Source of the DNA: Aquihabitans sp. G128
GTDB lineage: Bacteria; Actinomycetota; Acidimicrobiia; Acidimicrobiales; Iamiaceae
Direction of reading: 5' to 3'
NCBI RefSeq assembly: GCF_019048865.1
Contig: NZ_CP077604.1
Span: 620,001-684,000 of the forward strand
Length of the DNA: 64,000 nucleotides
A program made the translations under genes and the position numbers. Under the pieces are notes generated by a model. It worked only from the letters and a program-made list of their open reading frames with translations, searched no databases and had not been told where the DNA came from. Positions 51,722-60,176 of the stretch are shown in pieces (positions within the stretch are counted from its first letter, which is position 1; each line of letters begins with the position of its first letter).

Positions 51722-52072
51722 TCAGCCGCCGAACTCGATGACCGGGCGGACCTCGACGGCGCCGTCCCAGGCGCCGGGGATGCGGGCCGCCCACGCCACC
51801 GCCTCGTCGAGGTCGGCGCACTCGAGCAGGTAGAAGCCCGTCAGGACCTCCTTGGTCTCGGCGTAGGGGCCGTCGGTGGTGACGACGTCGCCGCCCTTGC
51901 CGCCCTGGACGCGCACCGTGGTGGCCGTGGCGGTGGGGTAGAGCGCGGCGCCGCCGCGCAGGATGGCGGCGGCGGCCCCGCTGAACTCCTGGTACTCGCC
52001 GGTGGTGGCTGCCTCGTCGGGCGAGGTCCAGTCGGCGTCTCGGGAGTAGATGGTGGCGCAGTACTGGGGCAT
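51722..52072 (-). CDS. YCII-related (DGPF-type) protein
   Basis: A 116-residue ferredoxin-fold-like protein of the YCII/DGPF family: MPQYCATIYSRDADWTSPDE, VRVQGGKGGDVVTTDGPYAE, then TKEVLTGFYLLECADLDEAV and VEVRPVIEFGG. The DGPF motif appears as DGPY. Members are encoded next to ECF42-type sigma factors, as here, and are among their likely targets. It begins at ATG 52072. The upstream 167 bases hold nothing recognisable beyond a possible promoter. Confidence 0.9.
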   Translation of the reverse strand: MPQYCATIYSRDADWTSPDEAATTGEYQEFSGAAAAILRGGAALYPTATATTVRVQGGKGGDVVTTDGPYAETKEVLTGFYLLECADLDEAVAWAARIPGAWDGAVEVRPVIEFGG

Positions 52073-52239
52073 GGCGGGTCCCTTTCGGTGGCGGTGGCTC
52101 GACGACGTTCGCCGAGTCCACCATGGAGACGAACGGCGGGGACGGAAAAGGACAGCCGGCCGCGGAGCTCTGCGATCGTCCGGGTGGACGATCCGGCCTA
52201 GCGTGCGAGCGCTGGCGGACCGGGTGGGAGGGGGTCGGC

Positions 52240-52659
52240 GTGATCGAGCACCGCGGTGGAGGCTTCCAGGACGGCGCGGGACGGGAGCCGTCCGAGCCGT
52301 GGCGGGGGCCGGATCGCCACGGGTTCGCGGTGGCGGCGGTCGTGCTGGGCGCCACCGCCACGCTGGCGGCGATCGGCGTGGTGGCCCTGGCCTACGGCTG
52401 GTTCGGTCGCGACGTGGAAGACCCCGGCGAGGGCTACGAGCTCTACGGCGCCTTCCTCGTGCTGGTGGCAGCGCTGTTCTCGGCGGTGGTGGGGGCCATC
52501 GGCTTCGGCCTCGCCCTGGCGGCGCTGTTCGGTGCGGACCACCGCCGCCGGACGCGCCGGCTCGGATCGGTCGGCCTCGGCCTCTCGCTGGTGCCGTTCG
52601 TCGCGGTCGGCGTCGGCCTGGCCGCGCTCGTGGTGGCAGGGACGTCGTCGGGGGGATGA
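52240..52659 (+). CDS. small membrane protein, function unknown
   Basis: A 139-residue protein with three hydrophobic segments: AVAAVVLGATATLAAIGVVA, AFLVLVAALFSAVVGAIGFG and LGLSLVPFVAVGVGLAALVV. The charged N-terminus is cytoplasmic. GTG at 52240 follows GGGAGGGGG; an upstream ATG (52123) would add a non-conserved leader. I do not recognise the family. It converges with the ABC transporter permease gene 24 bases away. Confidence 0.65.
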   Translation: MIEHRGGGFQDGAGREPSEPWRGPDRHGFAVAAVVLGATATLAAIGVVALAYGWFGRDVEDPGEGYELYGAFLVLVAALFSAVVGAIGFGLALAALFGADHRRRTRRLGSVGLGLSLVPFVAVGVGLAALVVAGTSSGG

Positions 52660-52683
52660 GCCCCGCTCGTGGGCCGGGAGCGC

Positions 52684-53571
52684 TCAGACGCCGTCGGCGA
52701 CGCCGAGGAGGCGGGAGCGGCTGACGGCGCGCATGCCCCGGGAGAGGCCGAAGATCGCAACGATCCAGGCCACGACGCCGAGCCAGAGGCCGGCCGAACC
52801 GGCGCCGAAGAGGGCGCCGGTGCTCTGGCTGTAGGCGATGCCGATCATCGGCAGCGTCACCAGGCCGGCAGCCTGCTGGGCCGCGGCGGTGCTCTTCACC
52901 CGGGCCGAGAGGCGCAGGACGATCGAGAGGGTGAGGGCGAGGAAGGGCGGGACCACCCAAAGCATCAGCACCCACCACTGCGAGGTGGGGAAGAACCAGC
53001 CGCCGACCTCGGGGCCGACGAAGAGGTTCACGATCAGCGAGTAGACGCCGAAGCCGAGCAGCGTGGTGGCGTAGCCGGGCAGCAGGCTGGCGATCAGCTT
53101 CCCGAGGTAGATCTCGCGCTCGTGGGCGGGGGAGTGGGCGAGGAACTCGCCGGTGCCCCGCTCGCGCTCGCCGACGATGGTCGACGCGCCGATGGCGGTG
53201 GAGATGGTGAGGGGGACGACGATGGCCACCGGCGCCAGGAGGAACACCGCCAGGGCGTAGGCGGTGCGGCCCTGGTCGCTGGTGCCCTTGATCTGGTGCT
53301 GGGCCGTGGCCGGCAGGACCTTGAGCGTCTGCGACATCTGGGACACCACCTGCACGTCACCGATCTTGGTGATGGTGAGCAGGAGGATCGTCGGGATGAT
53401 CAGGAAGAAGATGGCGCCGAGGAACACCATCGGCATCCAGAAGCCCTTGTCCTCCAGCAGCTGGCGGATGTCGGAGCGGGCGACGATCCAGATGCGCTTG
53501 CGGCTCAGGTTGCGCCACCCCGTCCGGGGTGGGGCGGCGCTGGCCGGCGTGGGCTCGGCGACGGCGGTCAT
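52684..53571 (-). CDS. ABC-2 type transporter permease
   Basis: A 295-residue permease with six predicted membrane segments: KGFWMPMVFLGAIFFLIIPT, AVFLLAPVAIVVPLTISTAI, IASLLPGYATTLLGFGVYSL, WVLMLWVVPPFLALTLSIVL, LVTLPMIGIAYSQSTGALF and LWLGVVAWIVAIFGLSRGMR. The VGERERGTGEFLAHSPAHER loop is typical of ABC-2 exporters of the NatB/YhaP kind. It overlaps the ATPase gene by 4 bases (ATGA). The substrate is unknown; drugs, sodium or lipids are common for the type. Confidence 0.88.
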   Translation of the reverse strand: MTAVAEPTPASAAPPRTGWRNLSRKRIWIVARSDIRQLLEDKGFWMPMVFLGAIFFLIIPTILLLTITKIGDVQVVSQMSQTLKVLPATAQHQIKGTSDQGRTAYALAVFLLAPVAIVVPLTISTAIGASTIVGERERGTGEFLAHSPAHEREIYLGKLIASLLPGYATTLLGFGVYSLIVNLFVGPEVGGWFFPTSQWWVLMLWVVPPFLALTLSIVLRLSARVKSTAAAQQAAGLVTLPMIGIAYSQSTGALFGAGSAGLWLGVVAWIVAIFGLSRGMRAVSRSRLLGVADGV

Positions 53572-54656
53572 CGGTGGTCTCCTTCGGCGCCGGGCCACCC
53601 GGTGAGGGCGGCCACCTGGCGGTGGCGGTCGGTCAGGGGGCCGTCGTCCTCGGCTGCCGGCGTGAGCTGCCGGCCGCCGTCGTCGGCGATGGGCTTCTTG
53701 GTGCGGACCGCGAAGTACAGGTCCTCGAGGGTGGGCTCGAGCGGTTCGGCGCGCGTGAGGCGCACGCCGTTGGCCACCAGGGCGGTGATGAGGTCGGGGA
53801 TGCGGTGGTCGCCGTCGAGGTGCAGCCGGAGGCGGGTCGGGTCGCTGTCGGGCTCGAGGTTGCGGACGCCAGGGATGTTGCGGGCCACCTGCAGGGCCTC
53901 GGGGTTCTCGGCGCCCACGAGGACCACGGTGCCGGGCCAGAAGCGGCGGGTGAGCTCGGTCGGCGTGCCGGCCACCAGGTCCTTGCCGTCCTCCATGACC
54001 ACGACCTTGTCGGCGAGGCCCTCGGCCTCCAGCAGGAGGTGGGTGCACATGACGACCGTGCGACCGTCGGCGGTCATCTCGCGGATCATCTCGAGTACGG
54101 CGTGGCTCGACTCGGGGTCGAGGCCCGAGGTCGGCTCGTCGAAGAGGAGCAGGTCCGGCTCGTGGAGGATCGAGCGGGCCAGCGCCAGGCGGGTCTTCAT
54201 GCCGGTGGAGAAGCCGCCCACCCGCTGGTCGAGGGCGTGCTCGATGCCGAAGCGGGCCGCCGCGGCGCGGATGCGCCCGTCGATGCCGTCGCCCCGGCCG
54301 AGGCCGTAGAGCTCGGCGGCGTAGGCCAGGTTGGCGAAGCCGTCGAGGCGGTCGTAGAGAGCGGGCTTGGCCGAGACGACGCCGCAGCGGCGCCGGACCT
54401 CCTCGCCGTGGGCCGAGGGGTCGAGGCCGAAGGTCCGCACCACGCCGGCGTGGGCGTCGAGGGCACCGGTGATCATGCGGATGGCCGTCGTCTTGCCGGC
54501 GCCGTTGGGGCCGAGCAGGACGGTGATCTTGTTCGACGGCACCACGAGGTCGAGCCCGGCGAGCGCGTCGACCTGCCCGAAGCGGCGGCGGACCCCCTCC
54601 AGGGCGACGACCGGCGGCGCGCCGTTCTCCGGCGGTGGGGGCAAGGTGGCGCTCAT
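53568..54656 (-). CDS. ABC transporter ATP-binding protein
   Basis: A 362-residue ATPase. Walker A is LLGPNGAGKTTAIRMITGAL, signature FSTGMKTRLALARSI, Walker B LLLFDEPTSGLDPESSHAVL and switch histidine MCTHLLLEAEGLADKV. The C-terminal extension of about 120 residues (RLTRAEPLEPTLEDLYFAVR) is usual for NatA/CcmA-type exporter ATPases. It pairs with the permease downstream. The gene diverges from ruvC across 96 bases. Confidence 0.9.
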   Translation of the reverse strand: MSATLPPPPENGAPPVVALEGVRRRFGQVDALAGLDLVVPSNKITVLLGPNGAGKTTAIRMITGALDAHAGVVRTFGLDPSAHGEEVRRRCGVVSAKPALYDRLDGFANLAYAAELYGLGRGDGIDGRIRAAAARFGIEHALDQRVGGFSTGMKTRLALARSILHEPDLLLFDEPTSGLDPESSHAVLEMIREMTADGRTVVMCTHLLLEAEGLADKVVVMEDGKDLVAGTPTELTRRFWPGTVVLVGAENPEALQVARNIPGVRNLEPDSDPTRLRLHLDGDHRIPDLITALVANGVRLTRAEPLEPTLEDLYFAVRTKKPIADDGGRQLTPAAEDDGPLTDRHRQVAALTGWPGAEGDHR

Positions 54657-54739
54657 CGCCCACCCCATCGGCCGGTCGCTGCTCGAAGTTGACCCGTGGG
54701 CCCCACGAGACGGTCCGCCGGGCCGGCCGCCGATCCGGC

Positions 54740-54752
54740 TACGGTCGTACAG
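54740..54752 (+). promoter_or_regulatory. leaderless promoter of ruvCAB
   Basis: TACGGT (54740-54745) ends 7 bases before the GTG at 54753, which supports that start over the in-frame GTG or ATG candidates upstream. No ribosome binding site or SOS-box (LexA) motif is seen here. Confidence 0.5.
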
Positions 54753-55277
54753 GTGTTCGTGCTGGGGATCGATCCGGGCCTGTCCCGCTGCGGCTACGGG
54801 GCGGTGCGCGCCACCGCCAAGGGGCCGCGCGCCCAGGCCATCGGGGTCATCCGCACCTCGCCGGCCGACGAGCTGCCCAGCCGCCTGGCCGAGCTGCAGC
54901 TGGAGCTGCGGGCGCTCATCGCCGAGCTGCAGCCCGACGTCGTGGCCGTCGAGCGCATCTTCTTCCAGAACAACGTGCGCACCGCCATGTCGGTCGGCCA
55001 GGCCAGCGGCCTCGCCATGGCCGAAGCGGTGGCGGCGGGGTGCGAGGTCAGCCAGTACTCGCCGAACGAGGTCAAGCTCGCGGTGGCCGGCGACGGCGCC
55101 GCCGACAAGGTGCAGGTGCAGATGATGGTCCAACGCCTCCTGGGGCTCGCCGCCCCGCCCAAGCCGGCCGATGCCGCCGACGCCGCCGCCCTGGCGCTCT
55201 GCCACCTGGCCCACGCGCCCGGCCGGGCCCGCCTGGCCGCGGCCAGCGCCCGCACCGCCGCCCGGGTGGCCCGGTGA
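54753..55277 (+). CDS. ruvC: Holliday junction resolvase RuvC
   Basis: A 174-residue endonuclease that cuts four-way DNA junctions. It begins at the first acidic residue motif, VLGIDPGLSRCGYG, and has the second acidic residue in VVAVERIFFQNNVRTAMSVG and the C-terminal pair in DAADAAALALCHLAHAPG. ruvC overlaps ruvA by 4 bases (GTGA), and ruvB follows. Confidence 0.96.
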   Translation: MFVLGIDPGLSRCGYGAVRATAKGPRAQAIGVIRTSPADELPSRLAELQLELRALIAELQPDVVAVERIFFQNNVRTAMSVGQASGLAMAEAVAAGCEVSQYSPNEVKLAVAGDGAADKVQVQMMVQRLLGLAAPPKPADAADAAALALCHLAHAPGRARLAAASARTAARVAR

Positions 55278-55882
55278 TCGGCTCGCTGCGCGGCACGCTG
55301 CTGGACCGCGCCCTCACCGGCGAGATCCTGGTGGAGGTCGCGGGCGTGGGCTACCGGGTCCAGGCCGGCCCCGCCACCTCCGCCCGCCTCGGGGACCTCC
55401 AGGCGGAGGTGTTCGTCTGGATCCACCACCACGTCCGCGAGGACGCCGACACCCTCTACGGCTTCGCGTCCAAGGGCGAGCGGGACGCGTTCGAGGCGCT
55501 GCTCGGCGCCCACGGCGTCGGTCCGGCCCTGGCGCTCGCCATCCTCTCGGTCCACCCGCCGGCCAACCTGGCCCGGGTCCTGGCCGACGACGACGTCGCC
55601 GCGCTGTGCCTCGTGCCCGGCGTCGGCAAGAAGACCGCCGCCCGGCTGCTCATCGAGCTCAAGACCCGCCTCGACGTGCCCCTGGGCGACGGCGTGCCCG
55701 CCACTGACGGGCTCGACGGCCCCGGGGGCGCACCGCACTCGGTCCGGGCCGACGTGCGCGACGCGCTGGTCGGCCTCGGCTACACGCCCGAGGAGATCGC
55801 CGAGGCCACCCGTGAGCTGCCCGACGCCGATGCCGGGGCGGCGCTGAAGGAAGCCCTGCGCCGCCTGGCGAGCACCCGGTGA
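55274..55882 (+). CDS. ruvA: Holliday junction branch migration protein RuvA
   Basis: A 202-residue protein that recognises four-way junctions. [20 protein letters not shown] is the OB-fold start, the HhH motifs are [20 protein letters not shown] and [20 protein letters not shown], and the C-terminal domain that binds RuvB is [20 protein letters not shown]. The flexible linker ([19 protein letters not shown]) is of normal length. Confidence 0.96.
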   Translation: MIGSLRGTLLDRALTGEILVEVAGVGYRVQAGPATSARLGDLQAEVFVWIHHHVREDADTLYGFASKGERDAFEALLGAHGVGPALALAILSVHPPANLARVLADDDVAALCLVPGVGKKTAARLLIELKTRLDVPLGDGVPATDGLDGPGGAPHSVRADVRDALVGLGYTPEEIAEATRELPDADAGAALKEALRRLASTR

Positions 55883-55925
55883 GGGGCGCGGCGGCCACCG
55901 TCTCGTCGGCAAGGATGGCCTGACC

Positions 55926-56966
55926 GTGCGAGACGAGCTGCTCACCCCCGAACCGCTGGAGCCGGGCGAGGTCTCCGACGAGGTCAGCCTGCGGCCCAAG
56001 ACCCTCGCAGACTTCGTCGGCCAGGCCGAGCTCAAGGAGCACCTGTCGATCATCCTGGAGGCCGCCCGCCTGCGCGGCCAGGCGGCCGACCACCTGCTCT
56101 TCGCGGGGCCGCCGGGGCTGGGCAAGACCACGCTGGCCACCATCGTCGCCGGCGAGATGGAGGCGGGCATCCACGTCACCTCCGGCCCGGCGCTCGAGCG
56201 CGGCGGGGACCTGGCCTCGATCCTGTCCCAGCTCGCCGAGGGCGACGTGCTGTTCATCGACGAGATCCACCGGCTGTCCCGTGCCGTCGAGGAGGTGCTG
56301 TACCCGGCCATCGAGGACTTCCAGCTCGACATCGTGCTGGGCAAGGGGCCGGCCGCCCGCTCCATCCGCATGGACGTGCCTCGCTTCACCCTGGTGGGGG
56401 CCACCACCCGCACCGGGCTCATCACCGGCCCGCTGCGCGACCGCTTCGGCCTGGTGGCCCGGCTCGACTACTACGAGCCGTCGGACCTCGAGTCCATCGT
56501 CACCCGGGCGGCCGGGATCCTCGACGTGCGGGTCGACGAGGACGGCGCATCGGAGATCGCCCGCCGCGCCCGGGGCACGCCCCGGATCGCCAACCGGCTG
56601 CTGCGTCGGGTCCGCGACTTCGCCGAGGTGCGCGGCACCGGCCTGGTCGACGCCGTCGCCGCCCGGGAGGGCCTGCGGGTCTTCGGGGTCGACGAACGGG
56701 GCCTCGACAAGGTGGACCGCGCCCTGCTGGTGGCGCTGTGCGAGCGCTTCGGCGGTGGCCCCGTGGGGCTGTCGACCCTGGCCATCAGCGTCTCGGAGCC
56801 CACCGAGACCGTCGAGGACGTCTACGAGCCGTTCCTCATCCGCGAGGGCTTGCTCATGCGCACCCCCCGGGGTCGGGTGGCCACGCCCGCGGCGTGGGCC
56901 CACATCGGCAAGCCGGCGCCCGCGGCGGCGCCGGACAGCGCCCCGCCCCCCGGCCTCTTCGGCTGA
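55926..56966 (+). CDS. ruvB: Holliday junction branch migration helicase RuvB
   Basis: A 346-residue AAA+ motor. Landmarks: [20 protein letters not shown], Walker [21 protein letters not shown], Walker [21 protein letters not shown], sensor 1 [20 protein letters not shown] and sensor 2 [20 protein letters not shown]. The winged helix end is [20 protein letters not shown]. It starts at a GTG 43 bases after ruvA. Confidence 0.97.
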   Translation: MRDELLTPEPLEPGEVSDEVSLRPKTLADFVGQAELKEHLSIILEAARLRGQAADHLLFAGPPGLGKTTLATIVAGEMEAGIHVTSGPALERGGDLASILSQLAEGDVLFIDEIHRLSRAVEEVLYPAIEDFQLDIVLGKGPAARSIRMDVPRFTLVGATTRTGLITGPLRDRFGLVARLDYYEPSDLESIVTRAAGILDVRVDEDGASEIARRARGTPRIANRLLRRVRDFAEVRGTGLVDAVAAREGLRVFGVDERGLDKVDRALLVALCERFGGGPVGLSTLAISVSEPTETVEDVYEPFLIREGLLMRTPRGRVATPAAWAHIGKPAPAAAPDSAPPPGLFG

Positions 56967-56986
56967 GGGGCGAGGCGGCGGCCTGC

Positions 56987-57478
<492 letters not shown>

Positions 57479-57517
57479 CGGGTCCCTCCGAGGGGGTGGG
57501 GGCGTGGATGGGCGAAA

Positions 57518-57536
57518 GTCGACCATCCTGGTCAAC
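57518..57536. promoter_or_regulatory. short inverted repeat in the carbonic anhydrase-GCS2 divergent gap
   Basis: GTCGACCA-TCC-TGGTCAAC is an inverted repeat with one mismatch, next to the only AT-rich stretch in the gap (CAACTATATGGGCAAT, about 57534-57547). It lies 40 bases upstream of the carbonic anhydrase start and 138 bases before the GCS2 gene. It may be an operator or part of the anhydrase promoter. Confidence 0.35.
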
Positions 57537-57673
57537 TATATGGGCAATGCGCGTCGACGGGGTTGCGGGACCGCCCCCAACCTGGGGGGAGGCGCACGTC
57601 CCGACCGGGCCAGGGGTAGGGGCCGCCTAACCTGCGGCCGTCCCTGTGGGTGGCAACCGAACGGAGCACCGCC

Positions 57674-58825
57674 GTGCAGATCGACTTCAACTCCTCGCCC
57701 GGGCCGAGCCTCGGCATCGAGGTCGAGCTCGAGCTGGTCGACGCCGAGACCGGGGCCCTCGCGTCGGCCGCCACCGACCTGCTGGCCGAGCTGGGCGAGG
57801 GCCACCCGCAAGGTGAGCACCCCAAGGCCAAGCACGAGCTCTTCGAGTGCACCGTCGAGATCATCACCGGCATCTGCGGCACCGTCGCCGATGCCCGAGC
57901 CGACCTCGAGGCCACCCTGGCCGAGGTCCGTGGTGCCGCCGAGGCACGGGGCCTGGCGCTGCTGTGCTCGGGCACCCACCCGTTCTCGGCCTGGTCCGAC
58001 CAGCAGGTCAGCCCCAACCCGCGCTACGCCCGGCTGGTGGAGGAGATGCAGTGGATGGCCCGGCGCCTGCAGATCTTCGGGGTCCACGTGCACGTGGGCA
58101 TCCGGTCGCCCGAGAAGGCCATCTCCATCGCCAACGCCCTCGCCGGCTACATCCCGCACTTCCTCGCCCTCTCGGCGTCGAGCCCGTACTGGGAGGGCCG
58201 CGACACCGGCCTGGCGTCGAGCCGGTCGAAGGTGTTCGAGGGCCTCCCCACCGCCGGGCTGCCGGCCCCCATCGAGAACTGGGCCGACTTCGAGCAGTAC
58301 ATGGAGACGCTGGTGAGCTCGGCGGCCATCTCCACCGTGCGGGAGGTGTGGTGGGACATCCGACCGCACCCGGAGTTCGGCACCGTCGAGCTGCGCATGT
58401 GCGACGGGATCCCCACCATGTCGGAGATCTGCGCGGTGGCGGCGCTGGCCCAGAGCCTGGTGGCCCACCTCGACGGCCTCGACGACCGGGGCTTCACCCT
58501 GCCCCGGCACAAGGAGTGGATCCTGCGCCAGAACAAGTGGCGGGCCGGGCGCCACGGCCTCGACACCGACCTCATCGTCGACCAGCAGGGCCGGCTGGAG
58601 CCGGCGCGCGACGCCATCACCGCCCTGGTCGAGGAGGTCACGCCAGCGGCTGGGCGGCTGGGCTGCACCGACGAGCTGGCCCACGTGGGCCGCATGCTCG
58701 AGGTGGGCCCCTCCTACGAGCGGCAGCGCAAGGTGGCCGGGCCCGACGCGGCGGGGCCCGACGCCCTCAAGCCGGTGGTCGACGCCCTCGTGCGCGAGCT
58801 GGCCACCGACACCATGGGCGCATGA
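57674..58825 (+). CDS. carboxylate-amine ligase, GCS2 (YbdK-like) family
   Basis: A 383-residue ATP-grasp-like ligase of the glutamate-cysteine ligase type 2 family. It has GIEVELELVDAETG with metal-binding acidic residues, LFECTVEIITGICG, LLCSGTHPFSAW, VHVHVGIRSPEKAI and RPHPEFGTVELRMCDGIPTM. In actinobacteria such proteins act in glutamate-cysteine ligation (as EgtA in ergothioneine synthesis) or are of unknown specificity; YbdK-type proteins have weak activity. GTG at 57674 follows GGAG with a 7-base spacer; GTG 57650 is possible. The M20 gene overlaps its stop by 4 bases (ATGA). Confidence 0.87.
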   Translation: MQIDFNSSPGPSLGIEVELELVDAETGALASAATDLLAELGEGHPQGEHPKAKHELFECTVEIITGICGTVADARADLEATLAEVRGAAEARGLALLCSGTHPFSAWSDQQVSPNPRYARLVEEMQWMARRLQIFGVHVHVGIRSPEKAISIANALAGYIPHFLALSASSPYWEGRDTGLASSRSKVFEGLPTAGLPAPIENWADFEQYMETLVSSAAISTVREVWWDIRPHPEFGTVELRMCDGIPTMSEICAVAALAQSLVAHLDGLDDRGFTLPRHKEWILRQNKWRAGRHGLDTDLIVDQQGRLEPARDAITALVEEVTPAAGRLGCTDELAHVGRMLEVGPSYERQRKVAGPDAAGPDALKPVVDALVRELATDTMGA

Positions 58826-60019
58826 GCGCCGGCGCCCCCCCACGAGGCCCTGGCCGCCGCCGTCGGCGCGCTGGAGCCCGAGCTGATCGCCATCCGGCGG
58901 GACCTGCACGCCCACCCGGAGCTGTCCTGGCAGGAGCACCGCACCACCGCCGTGCTGCGCGACCGGCTGCTCGCCGCCGGCCTGCCCGCCGTGGTGGCGC
59001 CCATGGGCACCGGCGTGGTGTGCGACGTCGGCCGCGGTGGCCCGATCGTGGCGATCCGGGGCGACATCGACGCCCTGCGCCTGCCCGACACCAAAGACGT
59101 GCCGTACCGCTCCACCGTCGAGGGCGCGTGCCATGCGTGCGGCCACGACCTGCACGCCAGCGCCACCCTGGGCGCGGCCCTGGCCCTGGCCGCCACGCTC
59201 GAGGCCTCGGGCACGCCCGGCACCGTGCGGGTGCTGCTGCAGCCGGCCGAGGAGGCCGTGCCCGGCGGGGCCTCGGCCCTGGTGGCGGCGGGCGTGCTCG
59301 ACGGCGTGCAGGCCGTGTTCGGGCTCCACGCCGACCCGTCGCTGGAGGTCGGCCGCATCGGGGCCAGCGCCGGGCCGATCACCTCGGCGGCCGACCAGCT
59401 CGAGGTCCGCCTGAAGGGCCCGGGCGGGCACACCGGCCGGCCGCACCAGACCGCCGACCTCGTGCACATCGCGGCCCGCGTGGTCGTCGACCTGCCCATG
59501 TCGCTCGGCCGCCTCTCGGACCCGCGGGACGGGCTGAACCTCACGTTCGGGTCGATCCACGCCGGCAACGCCCCCAACGTGGTGCCCACCGAGGCCCGGA
59601 TCCTCGGCTCGCTGCGCGCCTCGGGCCGCGGCGCCTGGGAGGCAGCGCCCCGGCACCTGCCCGCGCTGCTGGCGGCCATCGTCGAGCCGCTCGGCGCGAC
59701 GTGGGAGCTCGACCACCAGCGGGGCGCACCGCCCATCGTCAACGACCCGTGGGCGGTCGGCCTGGTGGCCCGGGCGGGGTCGGCCATCGTCGGCGCCGAC
59801 CACCTCGGTCCCACCCAGCAGAGCGCTGGAGGCGAGGACTTCTCCTGGTACGGCGACCTGGCCCCGCTCGGCTACGTCCGCCTCGGCGTCCACCGCCCCG
59901 GCACCGACCGGGTCGACATCCACGCCAGCAGCTTCGACCTCGACGAGCGGGCCATCGCCCTCGGCGCCCGCCTCCTGGCCGGCGCCGCCTTCGAGGCCCT
60001 CCTCGACCTCACCGCCTGA
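58822..60019 (+). CDS. M20-family amidohydrolase, frame interrupted at a C-run
   Basis: A metal-dependent amidase of about 398 residues. The start ATG at 58822 overlaps the GCS2 stop, but the rest is read only if the seven C at 58834-58840 are taken as six. Then come PELIAIRRDLHAHPELSWQE, the metal-site GDIDALRLPD, the ACGHDLHASATLGAALALA motif and QPAEEAVPGGASALVAAGVL with catalytic EE, then the dimerisation domain and GGEDFSWYGDLAPLGYVRLG. This is the hippurate hydrolase/IAA-amino-acid hydrolase type. The short open part from 58952 alone would lose the N-terminus, so the joined form is the real gene. Confidence 0.85.
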
Positions 60020-60041
60020 CCGCCCCCACCCCTCGACCCCT

Positions 60042-60164
60042 CGAACTTGTCGCACTTGGCCGACGCATCGGTCGACAAGTGCGACGAGTTCGTGTGGTTG
60101 GTCCTCCCACCCTCGAACTCGTCGCAGTTGGCCGACGCATGGGTCGACAACTGCGACAGGTTCG
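60042..60164. repeat. AACTT-type long hairpin elements, tandem copies 4 and 5
   Basis: Copy 4: 17-base arms 60042-60058 and 60076-60092 pair at 16 positions, the odd one being a G-T wobble. Copy 5: arms 60114-60130 and 60148-60164 pair at 15 of 17. The copies are 72 bases apart. One stem base changes from C to G on the left arm (60055 versus 60127) and from G to C on the right (60079 versus 60151), so pairing is kept by a compensating change. The elements sit between the convergent M20 and metal-hydrolase genes. Confidence 0.75.
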
Positions 60165-60176
60165 TGTGGTTGGTGG

